Source: Tissierellia bacterium (lineage in GTDB: Bacteria; Bacillota; Clostridia; Tissierellales; Peptoniphilaceae). From it: a stretch of DNA of 33,110 nucleotides. Where the stretch lies: the NCBI GenBank assembly GCA_030540635.1, contig JAUNVW010000012.1, positions 1-33,110 on the forward strand, read 5' to 3'. This document shows, one piece after another, positions 25,725 to 33,110 of this stretch (within the stretch, counting starts at the first letter, position 1; each line of letters begins with the position of its first letter). The position numbers and the translations under genes are program-made. The notes beneath the pieces were generated by a model, which was not told the DNA's origin, ran no database searches, and saw nothing but the letters and a program-made list of their open reading frames with translations.

Positions 25725-27493
25725 GCCCTCACCTCCTCGAACGTCCAATTTGCTGCCTTTTCGTATTCTTCCACTAAATTTTTATAAAGATCTGATTTTT
25801 CCATTAGCTCTTCATGATTGCCAAAATCTTTTAAGCCTCCATTTTCCATGATCAAGATGCAGTCCGCCTTTTTAATGCTTGTAAGCCTGTGGGCGATTGA
25901 AATGGTCATGGACTCGGTTTTAATTTTCTCCAAAGATTGTTCAATTTCCTTTTCGTTTTCCGCATCGGCATAGGCGGATGCCTCGTCCAATAGCAGGATG
26001 GGACGTTTGCGAAGATAGGCTCTTGCAATATTGATCCGCTGTTTTTCGCCCCCCGATACATAGGTGCCTTCCTTGCCGATGTTCGCATCAAGGCTGCCAA
26101 TACGCTCTAAAATATCCCTCGATGCGGCATTTTTTAAGGCGTCGATAATTTCTTCATCTCTTGCCTCATAGCCCATGGCGACATTTTCGCGTAAAGTGGT
26201 GTCCAATAGCGAATTTTCTTGAAAGACGATGGCCATTTTTTCGTACACTTCTTCCGGCTCCATGGAGCGAATATCTTGTCCGTCAATGCGAATGGCACCA
26301 CTTTCCACATCATAAAGTCTTGCTAAAAGTTTAATCATTGTCGATTTTCCACTGCCCGATGGTCCAACGAGGGCATAGGAAGTCTTGGGCATAAAATGAA
26401 ATGAAAAATTGGAAATCGCTTTTTCCTCACGATTGGGATACGTAAAATTTACATTTTCAAAGACCACGCCCACTTCTTCTTTTTGTGGTGTAGAAATCAC
26501 TCCTTGCACTGCTTCTTTTTCCAGTCGAAAGATGCCCGATATGGACTGAATATAGCGGGTATGGCTTTCTTGAATCTTCATTACAAGGATAAGCTGCACC
26601 AAAGTTAAAAAGGAGAGTAAGATCATAAGACTTGCCTTTGCAAAAAGCAGGGCAGGGAGATCGGAGGACTCCATAAAATACAGTGCCGTGGGGCCTAAGA
26701 TAAGGGCCGGAAGTCCCAAAACCAAGATGGCGATGATCATTTTTTCTCGCCAAGAAAAGACAATTTCTTTTGCCACTTGGTCAAATCTTAAAATGGCATG
26801 ATAAAAATCTTGAAAGCTCTCCACCGTTTGCTGAAAGACTTTGACAATGGGAATGCCTCGAATATATTCCGTTCCCGTCACCGATAAGTCTTCGCCGGCA
26901 TGGATAAATTCATCCATCAGGGGTTTCATTTTACCCCCCATCATTGAGCCCATAATTCCAAGTCCAATGACGATCGCACCAAGATTTATGAGAGCAAATT
27001 TCCAGTCAATATAAATCATAATGCCGATAAAAGAAAGCGGAATCATCATGCCCCTTGCGCCATCCGGCATATTGTGGGCAATAAAGGTGTGAGTTCTCGA
27101 GGACTCGTCGTCGATCTGTCGTCTTAATCTGCCGCTGTCCTCTTTTTCAAAAAATCCGAGGGGAAGTTCCATCAATCTTTTCATGCCGATATAGCGCATA
27201 TTTTTTTCAACACGAAAAGCTAAACTATGACTAAAGAAAAGTCCCAAAAATGTAAAGACCACCGCGGCGATCTGAGATATAAAAATTGCCCAAATATTCT
27301 TATATAAAATTTCTTGATCGATTGAAAAATTTGACAATGCAAAATGCCTTAGCAAATTGTAAATAAATAAAAATGGCAAAATGCTAAGGATTCCCGCTAT
27401 TGCAGAAGTGATTAAAGAAAGTATGTAGGACGATTTTCTTTCCGGTGCAAATTTTTCGATCACATCTTTTAATTTAAATTGTTTCTTGTCCAT
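25721..27493 (-). CDS. ABC exporter-fold half-transporter, first subunit of the AraC-linked pair
   Basis: 590 residues. Six membrane segments, then an ATPase domain: Walker A GPSGSGKST, Q-loop VFQENSLL, signature VSGGEKQRINIARAY (V instead of L in the first position), Walker B ILLLDEASAYADAENE and switch histidine SIAHRLTSI. The AYADAENE D-loop and the C-terminal EEYEKAANW are of the kind seen in YbtPQ/IrtAB-like pairs and recall the 629-residue protein at 10760-12649. The ATG at 27493 follows GGAGGAGAAA. The promoter region is shared with the divergent AraC regulator. Confidence 0.88.
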   Translation of the reverse strand: MDKKQFKLKDVIEKFAPERKSSYILSLITSAIAGILSILPFLFIYNLLRHFALSNFSIDQEILYKNIWAIFISQIAAVVFTFLGLFFSHSLAFRVEKNMRYIGMKRLMELPLGFFEKEDSGRLRRQIDDESSRTHTFIAHNMPDGARGMMIPLSFIGIMIYIDWKFALINLGAIVIGLGIMGSMMGGKMKPLMDEFIHAGEDLSVTGTEYIRGIPIVKVFQQTVESFQDFYHAILRFDQVAKEIVFSWREKMIIAILVLGLPALILGPTALYFMESSDLPALLFAKASLMILLSFLTLVQLILVMKIQESHTRYIQSISGIFRLEKEAVQGVISTPQKEEVGVVFENVNFTYPNREEKAISNFSFHFMPKTSYALVGPSGSGKSTMIKLLARLYDVESGAIRIDGQDIRSMEPEEVYEKMAIVFQENSLLDTTLRENVAMGYEARDEEIIDALKNAASRDILERIGSLDANIGKEGTYVSGGEKQRINIARAYLRKRPILLLDEASAYADAENEKEIEQSLEKIKTESMTISIAHRLTSIKKADCILIMENGGLKDFGNHEELMEKSDLYKNLVEEYEKAANWTFEEVRA

Positions 27494-27503
27494 TTTCTCC
27501 TCC

Positions 27504-27548
27504 TTGACTTTTTTTTCAGTTTATCATAGGATTTAATTGATATCAATT
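27504..27548. promoter_or_regulatory. Divergent promoter region with a perfect 14-bp palindrome
   Basis: AATTGATATCAATT (27535-27548) is fully symmetric. On the plus strand TTGACT (27504-27509), a 17-nt spacer and TAGGAT (27527-27532) form a promoter for the AraC gene, with its transcription start near the palindrome. On the minus strand TTGATA within the palindrome could serve as -35 with TAAACT 17 nt on. A repressor on the palindrome would block both directions. Confidence 0.5.
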
Positions 27549-27596
27549 ATTAAGGAGAAGAAAAGCTTTCTGTATTATTTGGCTTTTCGTGATAAT

Positions 27597-28541
27597 ATGA
27601 ATTATTTTGAATTACAACTTGATAAACTTGGTCTGAAACCCATTCCCACCCCGAGCTATCTTCCCCCCATGGGCAAAACCTATGCTTACGATGGTAAAGA
27701 TGGAATGCTCCATTATTGGATCTATATGGGTGACGGCTTTTTATTTAATATTCACGACTTTTATATCAAGGAAGATCGCATCTTTGAATTTGAATCGGAC
27801 GAAAGCCTAGGCACCTATATTTCCATCTCCGTCATTAAAGAAGCCTCGGGGGATTTGTATATGCCAAAAAGAGAAATAAATGCCGGTACCATTTTATCGT
27901 ATTTTCACGATCAACAATCCTTTCGCGGACTCTTACATAAAAATAGCCGCTATATCTCCGTGGGCATTGAATATCAAAATGGCTATCTGGACCAAGTTTT
28001 TTGCAAAAAATATGATATGCCCTTTGAAGATGTAAAAAATGCCTGTCTTCGATTAAATGAACTTCATTTTTTTGAACCTTTGAACAAAATCACCGACGAA
28101 ATTTTTCACTACAAGTCCAATGATCCTTCCAGTCCCATTTTTTATGAGCAATGTGCCAATAATGCTCTTTTGGAAATTCTAAAAGATTATTATCAAAAAA
28201 AAGTGCCACTTCCCAAAGACGATGAAATGGCGGTGCAAATGGTATCAAGACATCTTGATGAGCATTATATGATGGATTTTTCTCTCGATTTACTTTCAGA
28301 AATTGCCACCATGTCTAAAAGTAAATTAAAAGTGGTTTTTAAAAACTATTATGGCATGACCATCACCGAATATGTACAAAGACGGCGCATCCATGTGGCG
28401 GAGCATCTCATACTAACCACCGATCTTGATATTGCCCATATTGCCAAGGCGGTAGGGTATCAGTCCCATAGCCGATTTTCTCAAATTTTTAAGCGCTATT
28501 TGGGCCTAAATCCAATGGAATACAAGAAGAATCGTAAATAA
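27597..28541 (+). CDS. AraC-family regulator, PchR/YbtA-like
   Basis: About 314 residues from the ATG at 27597. The C-terminal ~100 residues hold two helix-turn-helices (SLDLLSEIATMSKSKLKVVF and HIAKAVGYQSHSRFSQIFKR, ending LNPMEYKKNRK). The N-terminal domain, with FNIHDFYIKEDRIFEFESD and a SFRGLL..RYISVGIEY segment, resembles the siderophore-sensing regulators PchR/YbtA. The frame is open back to a TTG at 27537, but that would put the start inside the palindrome. The AAGGAG at 27552-27557 is too far from 27597, so an unusual start (CTG 27570 or TTG 27579) is also possible. It is expected to activate the divergent ABC pair when its ligand is present. Confidence 0.85.
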   Translation: MNYFELQLDKLGLKPIPTPSYLPPMGKTYAYDGKDGMLHYWIYMGDGFLFNIHDFYIKEDRIFEFESDESLGTYISISVIKEASGDLYMPKREINAGTILSYFHDQQSFRGLLHKNSRYISVGIEYQNGYLDQVFCKKYDMPFEDVKNACLRLNELHFFEPLNKITDEIFHYKSNDPSSPIFYEQCANNALLEILKDYYQKKVPLPKDDEMAVQMVSRHLDEHYMMDFSLDLLSEIATMSKSKLKVVFKNYYGMTITEYVQRRRIHVAEHLILTTDLDIAHIAKAVGYQSHSRFSQIFKRYLGLNPMEYKKNRK

Positions 28542-28566
28542 AAACCGTGGTCTCCACGGTTTAATT
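28541..28566. terminator. Hairpin between convergent genes
   Basis: The stem AACCGTGG / CCACGGTT (28543-28550 with 28554-28561) has a 3-nt loop, with weak A/T runs on both sides. It probably ends the AraC transcript and the opposing gene. Confidence 0.7.
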
Positions 28567-29219
28567 TATGATGAATAATATTTGCCATCATCTTTTAAAT
28601 AAAGACAGCCCAATTTTCTTTCTACAATATTTCCTTTCAAATCTCGAATGATCAGCTCGTCATAATAGCGATACTCGATGCCGGCTAGATTGTTTTCTTC
28701 GTCAAAACCCTCTTCATGCCAGCAATTGGAATAAATATAATCGTCAATGGCAACGACTGTTTCATTTTCCTCGGGGAGATATTCCAATTCCATGGGATAA
28801 TATATTTTTACGCTCTCATCCCAGCTTAGAATATGAATTTTTGGCCCAATGAGCTTTAGATTATAACGATGAATATCCAAAAGCTCTCGTTCCCAAATAA
28901 CTTTAATTTCTCTTTCGGGATGATAATCGTAGAGAAAAAGTTTTTTCCCAAGCCAATCCACCTTTAAAATATAGATGGTATCGTCTTGAAAATACACATC
29001 GGCAATGACCATATATTCATCTTCATCGAAAGGCTCGTAGATTTTTTGATTTTCATAATCATAAATCAAAAGCCTACTTGAAAAAGGACGCTTTAATTCT
29101 TCATAGACTTCTATATCGTAGGGAGCGTCAAGACCTTCCACCCGATAACCAAAGCGGCGCTGTCCTTGTAAATCGGCAATAAAATTGCCCGTAATCGTTT
29201 CAAAACGATGTATTTTCAT
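28566..29219 (-). CDS. Hypothetical acidic beta-rich protein
   Basis: 217 residues, not recognised. Rich in Y, D, E and alternating beta-strand patterns (RLLIYDYENQKIYEPF, DDTIYILKVDWLGKKLFLYD), suggesting a partial beta-propeller or sheet-repeat protein. No signal or membrane segment. It follows the zinc-ribbon gene with a 1-nt gap, so the two form an operon. Its stop abuts the hairpin at 28541-28566. Confidence 0.65.
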   Translation of the reverse strand: MKIHRFETITGNFIADLQGQRRFGYRVEGLDAPYDIEVYEELKRPFSSRLLIYDYENQKIYEPFDEDEYMVIADVYFQDDTIYILKVDWLGKKLFLYDYHPEREIKVIWERELLDIHRYNLKLIGPKIHILSWDESVKIYYPMELEYLPEENETVVAIDDYIYSNCWHEEGFDEENNLAGIEYRYYDELIIRDLKGNIVERKLGCLYLKDDGKYYSS

Positions 29220-29220
29220 A

Positions 29221-29448
29221 TTATCTTTCCAAATCTTCCCTTTCTAATTTTGACAATAATTTTTCCGGATTTTCCACATAGGAATGGATGATGGAGCCGC
29301 ATTTTGCGCAAAAAATATGCTTCAACGCTCTTCCATGAAATCCTCGGTTTATATTGGCATAGTAGGCCTGTTTGCCCTCATAAAGTTTATTACTTCCACA
29401 AAAGGGGCAGGGCTTTTTCATTAACTCTTTTAAAATTTGCTCTTGCAT
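29221..29448 (-). CDS. Small zinc-ribbon protein
   Basis: 75 residues from the ATG at 29448 (GGGAGATGATACA before it). CPFCGSNKL and FCAKCGSIIHSY supply four cysteines with ~27 residues between the pairs, a zinc ribbon related in style to Lar/restriction-alleviation proteins ('CPFCGS') but not assignable. The in-frame TTG at 29463 lacks a ribosome site. First gene of a two-gene unit with the hypothetical protein downstream. Confidence 0.65.
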   Translation of the reverse strand: MQEQILKELMKKPCPFCGSNKLYEGKQAYYANINRGFHGRALKHIFCAKCGSIIHSYVENPEKLLSKLEREDLER

Positions 29449-29499
29449 TGTATCATCTCCCAATCTAATGATAGCATAAATAAGATTGTTTTAATTTTT

Positions 29500-30782
29500 C
29501 TAAATTACATTTTCTTTTGCAAATTTGAGGCTCGATAATTTCACCGTCGTAAAAACTGCAACGGCTGTAACCCAAAGGCTCGCAATGAAAACACAAATTT
29601 CTACGGGCAAATATTCTGCCAAGATTCCAAATACCATATTCCCAAGGGGCGTTGCCGATAATGCCAGCATGCGAAGCACCGAAAGCACCCTACCGCGATA
29701 GGCATCGGGAATTGTTTTTTGCAAAAAGGTCTGCACCGATATATTTATGGGTATTACGCATGCGATTGCAATGCAGTCTAAAAGAGTTATTATGTAAACG
29801 ATGGGAAGTTTTTCATCTTGTTTTACATTGTTGCCAAAATATATTGTCATTGCTAAAAGAAGTAAGCTAATGCCAACGCCCATAAGACCGCGTTTTAAAA
29901 GTTTATCTTTGCGGATATTTTTATAAAAGGGCAAGATCACAATGGGCACTAATAAAACGACAACCATCGTTATACTGCGATAGCTACCGTAAACAACTTC
30001 GTTCACCTGATAAACCTCTAGCAGTAAATATGTCATTAGCACTTGAAAAACTACCGAAAAACCAAAATTTATCAAAGGTGCGATTACGACAAACAAACGT
30101 ATAAACGAATCTTTTTTTATGATATCCAAGCCCTCTTTAAATTCTTTAAGGAAAGAATTTTTCTTTTCGATCTCTTTTTTTTGCGAAGCTTGATAGGGTG
30201 TGCGGATTAAAAATTTTAGCGCAAAAGAAATTGCCATAAATATCGTTATCATTAAAAATGAACCGCTTACTCCAAATACCTTGTAAAGAAATGCGCCCAA
30301 TATAGGCGTTGCGCAAAGACAATTCCGTCGTCAATTTTTGACAAGAGAACCGCTTCCGAAATTAATTCCTGCTCGATAATTTCCGGCAAAATTGCAGATT
30401 CGGGCGCCTGATAAAATACTTCGATTATCTCTAAGGCGACAACTAAAATATAGAGCAAATAAAGCGCAATATTTCCTTCGTTCGCATAAGAAAAAATGGT
30501 ATAGGCCATAAGTAAACTCATTGATATAAAATTTATTAATCGCATTACATGCAATCTGCGATATCTGTCGGCAATGACTCCCGAAATTGGCGTTAATAAA
30601 ATGCGCGGAATAACAACAATCGATAAGATTGATGCGTAAATTGTAGGAGAGCCCGTTAATTCAAGCACATATAGCGCCAATGTAAATTGCAAAATATTGC
30701 TTGCAGCCATTGAAAAGGTGGTGGCAAACCAATAACTCATATAGCTTCTGTCTTTAAGTAATGTTATAAATGAATTTTTCAT
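29500..30782 (-). pseudogene. MFS efflux transporter split by a frameshift
   Basis: Two overlapping frames encode the two halves of one 12-helix MFS protein. The N-half (from ATG 30782, MKNSFITLLKDRSYMSYWFA) contains the loop motif GVIADRYRRLHVMR between helices 2 and 3. The C-half begins as GAFLYKVFGVSGSFLMITIF and ends in SSLKFAKENVI. The join lies near 30310-30322. Reading GIVFA in the first frame and TPILGAF in the second restores a normal helix, so one base is missing around GCGCAACG. This is either a true inactivating mutation, programmed slippage (no slippery run seen), or a sequencing error. Similar proteins export macrolides or other drugs. Confidence 0.75.
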
Positions 30783-30926
30783 TTGCAAAATCTCATCTCC
30801 TTTTTTGATATTTCGACCTATATATCCTATGGAATTGATACTGTATATCATTTAATTGCAAATTAGAATATCATTCGTAAAAATTTAAAATATATGCTTA
30901 AAAATGCTCTAAACTGTAATTTAATT

Positions 30927-30955
30927 AAAAAAAGAGAGATTAAAACATCTCTCTT
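30927..30955 (-). terminator. Terminator of the FtsX-like gene
   Basis: The stem AAGAGAGAT / ATCTCTCTT (30932-30940 with 30947-30955) is followed by a T-run on the minus strand (30927-30933). It lies right after the stop at 30961. Confidence 0.85.
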
Positions 30956-30960
30956 AAAAT

Positions 30961-32165
30961 TTATTTACTCCACACAATTTTACGATATGCATTTTGGGCA
31001 ATTTTATAGCAAATAACATATACCGCAATAAATGCGATCGATACGAGTAGGAGATTTTGAAAGTAGATCAAATAGGATCGAATTTTGAAAAGACGCAAGA
31101 GTTGTGCCATGATTTTTGAAGCGACGAGATTGTGTATCACCGCTACGATAATTGGAAACAGAAAGACCGATCGCATCTGACGTCCAATGGTTTCTATTGC
31201 CATTTTTTCAGAAATTCCCAGTTTTTTTAATATTGCAAATTGCTTTTGATCGTGATGCCCTTCTACAATCTGCTTATAGTAAAGGATAAGACTCGACATA
31301 ATCGTTAGCACAATGGATATCATGATGCCAAGATACAAAAATCCTCCTGCAAAACCCTCAATAAATTCTTGATTTTCTCTTTGGGTGAAAAACTTTCCCC
31401 CTTGCTCTTTGGCAAAGGCTTGTAAATTCTTTTCATGATTGGTTCCCGGCGAATCATTTGCCAAAATTCTAAGATATAAATTTGTGTCGGGCGCCTCCTT
31501 TCTCATGAAATGGAGAATTTCTTCCAAGGCCTTATGATCTTTTACCAAAATAAATGTGGTGTCTATGGCGATATTTTTTGCCGATTGATCCTTGATTTCA
31601 AATTCTTTTACCTTATATACTTTATCTGCAATTTTCATTTCTTTAAATGCATGATATCGATGGATGCTGGTGGTATAATAAATTTCATCCTCTTTTAATT
31701 CCGGCAAGCGTTCTGAAAAAGCCTCTTCATAATATTTTGCCGTGGAAATAGTGGCGAATGGTTCATTTTCATTGAACATTTTAAAATCATGCAAAAACTC
31801 TACTGAGCCTTCGTGATCGAGCCTGACGCGATTTGTCAAATAGGGAAAATACTTTCGCTTAACATCATCGGGTAATTTCTCATCATAACGGTGGATTTTA
31901 TCCTCTAAGGCTTTTTCCTCCGTTAGCGATTTTTCTAAACCATAGACTAATTCATAATCGTTTTCTATAATTGAGTCTTTGATGCCTTGTCCTATACTCA
32001 TGCCCATGGCTATGGTTAAAATTACTCCGGAGCATAAGACGGCAATGGTCGCCAAACTAAGCCCATTGGATTTCATGCGATAGATTACATTGGAAATGAA
32101 AAAAATTATGTTCCAAAAACGACAAAAATAATGGTGACAAATACTATCACAATGGCTCCAATATG
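30961..32165 (-). pseudogene. 5'-truncated BceB/FtsX-type ABC permease
   Basis: A 371-residue open frame (from 32076) corresponds to the second half of a BceB-like permease: YRMKSNGLSLATIAVLCSGV (the usual mid-protein 'YRMKxNxxGLA' start), a large extracellular domain (~30-230), then three membrane segments (~240-265, ~300-320, ~335-360) and the end AQNAYRKIVWSK. Just upstream, FISNVIYR is still in frame, then broken. A further membrane segment, GAIVIVFVTIIFVVFGT, is followed by TAA. The first four helices and the partner ATPase are gone. It is joined at about 32163 to a Crp/Fnr remnant on the other strand. The remaining half cannot be a normal permease. Bce systems export or resist peptide antibiotics. 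Confidence 0.75.
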
Positions 32166-32303
32166 ATCGAATTAAATTTTAATAGAGATGATTTTACCTC
32201 ATTTTTGGCATGTAATCGCTCCGCTCTTTCAAGAGAATTATCTCGTATGGAGGATGGAAATCTCATTCGGCTATTTAAAAATAAAATTGAATATATTGGA
32301 TAA
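32163..32303 (+). pseudogene. Crp/Fnr-family regulator, C-terminal HTH remnant
   Basis: A 46-codon frame (ATG 32163, TAA 32301-32303) reads IELNFNRDDFTSFLACNRSA and LSRELSRMEDGNLIRLFKNK. This is the winged helix-turn-helix end of a Crp/Fnr regulator ('FxRxDxAxxLxxxRSALSRELSRM'). The cyclic-nucleotide-binding-like domain is absent, as the sequence upstream belongs to the permease relic on the other strand. A normal terminator follows 27 nt after the stop, so the 3' end of the ancestral gene is preserved. Confidence 0.75.
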
Positions 32304-32329
32304 AATATATAATATGTATAGTTTTATAA

Positions 32330-32357
32330 AAAAAGAGAGTGCCTCCTCTCTTTTTGT
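32330..32357 (+). terminator. Terminator of the former Crp/Fnr gene
   Basis: AAAAAGAGAG / CTCTCTTTTT (32330-32339 with 32346-32355) with a 6-nt loop and a T-rich tail. The A-run on the 5' side would let it work on the other strand too. Confidence 0.8.
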
Positions 32358-32441
32358 TTGTAAATATTTAATGTCTTTAGAATCTAAAATTTATTGATGA
32401 ACCAATATTTAACGATTTAAAAAATCAATCTTATTATGTTT

Positions 32442-32600
32442 TTACGATTTACTTTTATGATATTTATTTCCTGCTGCAATTCCTATAATCATAGATCCTA
32501 TGATCCAAGCGTATTCTGTTCGTCCCGTTTTTATGGACATTATTACTGAAATTATAAGTATAATTAAGGATAATATGCTTAAAAGCAAATATTTATTCAT
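32442..32600 (-). CDS. Small membrane protein (52 residues)
   Basis: The ATG at 32600 overlaps the stop of the upstream small gene by 8 nt (ATGAATAA) and has AGGAGGGGAAAAGA before it. The product starts MNKYLLLSILSLIILIISVI, has a second hydrophobic stretch (AWIIGSMIIGIAAG) and ends in a basic tail, KYHKSKS. Two membrane helices with a short loop containing KTGRTEY. Unknown function. The coupling and ribosome site make it a credible gene despite its size. Confidence 0.65.
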   Translation of the reverse strand: MNKYLLLSILSLIILIISVIMSIKTGRTEYAWIIGSMIIGIAAGNKYHKSKS

Positions 32601-32838
32601 CTTCTTTTCCCCTCCTCATCATGCCAATCATCATGCCGAAAAAAAGTCCCAGTCCGGCGCCAATGCCTATATTCACATCCATGGCAACGCTAAAGGCCGT
32701 TCCAAGACAAAGACCTAGGGCAATCCCTTCTGCCATAAAATTTTTCTTTGGAACTTCACTTGCTTTCATTTTAAAAATAAAATAACCCACTGCCGCAAAG
32801 ATAAAGATAAGTGGAACCATAATTTTTAAAAATTTCAT
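32593..32838 (-). CDS. Small membrane protein with glycine-zipper helices (81 residues)
   Basis: 81 residues: a first membrane helix (5-24), a short loop SEVPKKNFM, then GIALGLCLGTAFSVAMDVNI and GIGAGLGLFFGMMIGMMRRG, two helices with glycine-zipper spacing, and a charged end, KEDE. Not assignable to a named family. Its start at 32838 follows AAAGGGGATGTTAAAGCG. It is translationally coupled to the 52-residue membrane protein. Together they form a micro-operon with AT-rich upstream DNA (several TATAAT-like boxes at 32930-32985). Confidence 0.65.
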   Translation of the reverse strand: MKFLKIMVPLIFIFAAVGYFIFKMKASEVPKKNFMAEGIALGLCLGTAFSVAMDVNIGIGAGLGLFFGMMIGMMRRGKEDE

Positions 32839-33000
32839 CGCTTTAACATCCCCTTTTTTAAATTATGCTTTCCCTTAAGCATTTGCCATATTAGCTAATA
32901 AATTCTTAAAGAAATTTTTAAATATCTCGATAATTTATTATAACACTTTGTTTTCAAACTCTTCTTTCTCTGTTATTATAATTATCTTAACGAGTTTTTA

Positions 33001-33024
33001 GGTAGTGTCAAATAAATTGTGTAA
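33001..33024. mobile_element. Possible insertion-sequence terminus
   Basis: GGTAGTGTCAAATAAATTGT followed by GTAA resembles the terminal repeats of IS elements of the IS256/mutator kind, as I remember them. No transposase is in view; the element would have to extend past 33110. The match is from memory and weak. Confidence 0.3.
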
Positions 33025-33077
33025 CCTAGTAAGATTAAGTAAATATTTTCTAACGAGATAATGCTATAGGCATTATA

Positions 33078-33110
33078 TCATCATCCCATATATGGGATGA
33101 TGAATTTTTT
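33078..33110 (+). terminator. Strong palindromic hairpin with T-run at the window end
   Basis: TCATCATCCCATA / TATGGGATGATGA (33078-33090 with 33091-33103) is a perfect 13-bp inverted repeat followed by TTTTTT. It works as a plus-strand terminator, although no plus-strand gene lies directly upstream in the window. Confidence 0.75.

Overview
The window reads as a low-GC Firmicutes chromosome segment. Promoters are AT-rich, Shine-Dalgarno sites are strong (GGAGG type), TTG and GTG starts occur, and rho-independent hairpins are common. The families present (choloylglycine hydrolase, DUF1622, DUF2871, split YeeE/YedE, many ABC half-transporters, a radical-SAM/SPASM relic) would suit a host-associated anaerobic coccus near Peptoniphilaceae/Tissierellia. 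That placement is inferred from family content only. No phage, integrase, CRISPR array or complete insertion sequence is seen.

Left part (1-9020). A minus-strand pair encodes a macrodomain protein (cut by the window edge) and a DUF4213/DUF364 protein. A decayed DUF421/YetF fragment follows. Next comes a compact minus-strand operon, 6997 down to 2818 and possibly on to 2176: ABC ATPase, ABC-2 permease, a membrane-anchored protein with an HEGLH zinc-protease motif, an OmpR-type response regulator, a sensor kinase, and perhaps an unknown 190-residue protein. Three TTAAG-type direct repeats at exact 11-bp steps lie upstream of its promoter, as expected for autoregulation by its own response regulator. 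Divergent from it is a plus-strand cluster: DUF1622, a zinc-ribbon protein, and two halves of a YeeE/YedE sulfur transporter.

Middle part (9019-19130). A heterodimeric ABC exporter-fold pair is followed by tRNA-Pro(GGG) with its own promoter and terminator. Then comes about 1.1 kb of decayed DNA in which a TetR regulator and the ATPase domain of another ABC half-transporter can still be read across broken frames. After this are an ICMT-like methyltransferase coupled to a CorC/HlyC-type CBS protein, decayed membrane-protein remnants, a TIGR02328-type protein, DUF2871, and an apparently intact choloylglycine hydrolase.

Right part (19129-33110). A single ABC exporter lies next to a clearly broken radical-SAM/SPASM peptide maturase, which looks like the relic of a RiPP locus. 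A decayed hypothetical gene, a lipoprotein, and a second heterodimeric ABC pair with a divergent PchR/YbtA-like AraC regulator follow; a perfect palindrome lies in the shared promoter region. The end holds two small uncharacterised genes, a frameshifted MFS transporter, a truncated BceB/FtsX-type permease fused end to end with a Crp/Fnr HTH remnant, a two-gene micro-operon of small membrane proteins, and a possible IS terminus at the right edge.

Overall theme: accessory transport and sensing modules, several intact and at least eight in visible decay. The least familiar intact module is the ABC/HEGLH-protein/two-component operon.
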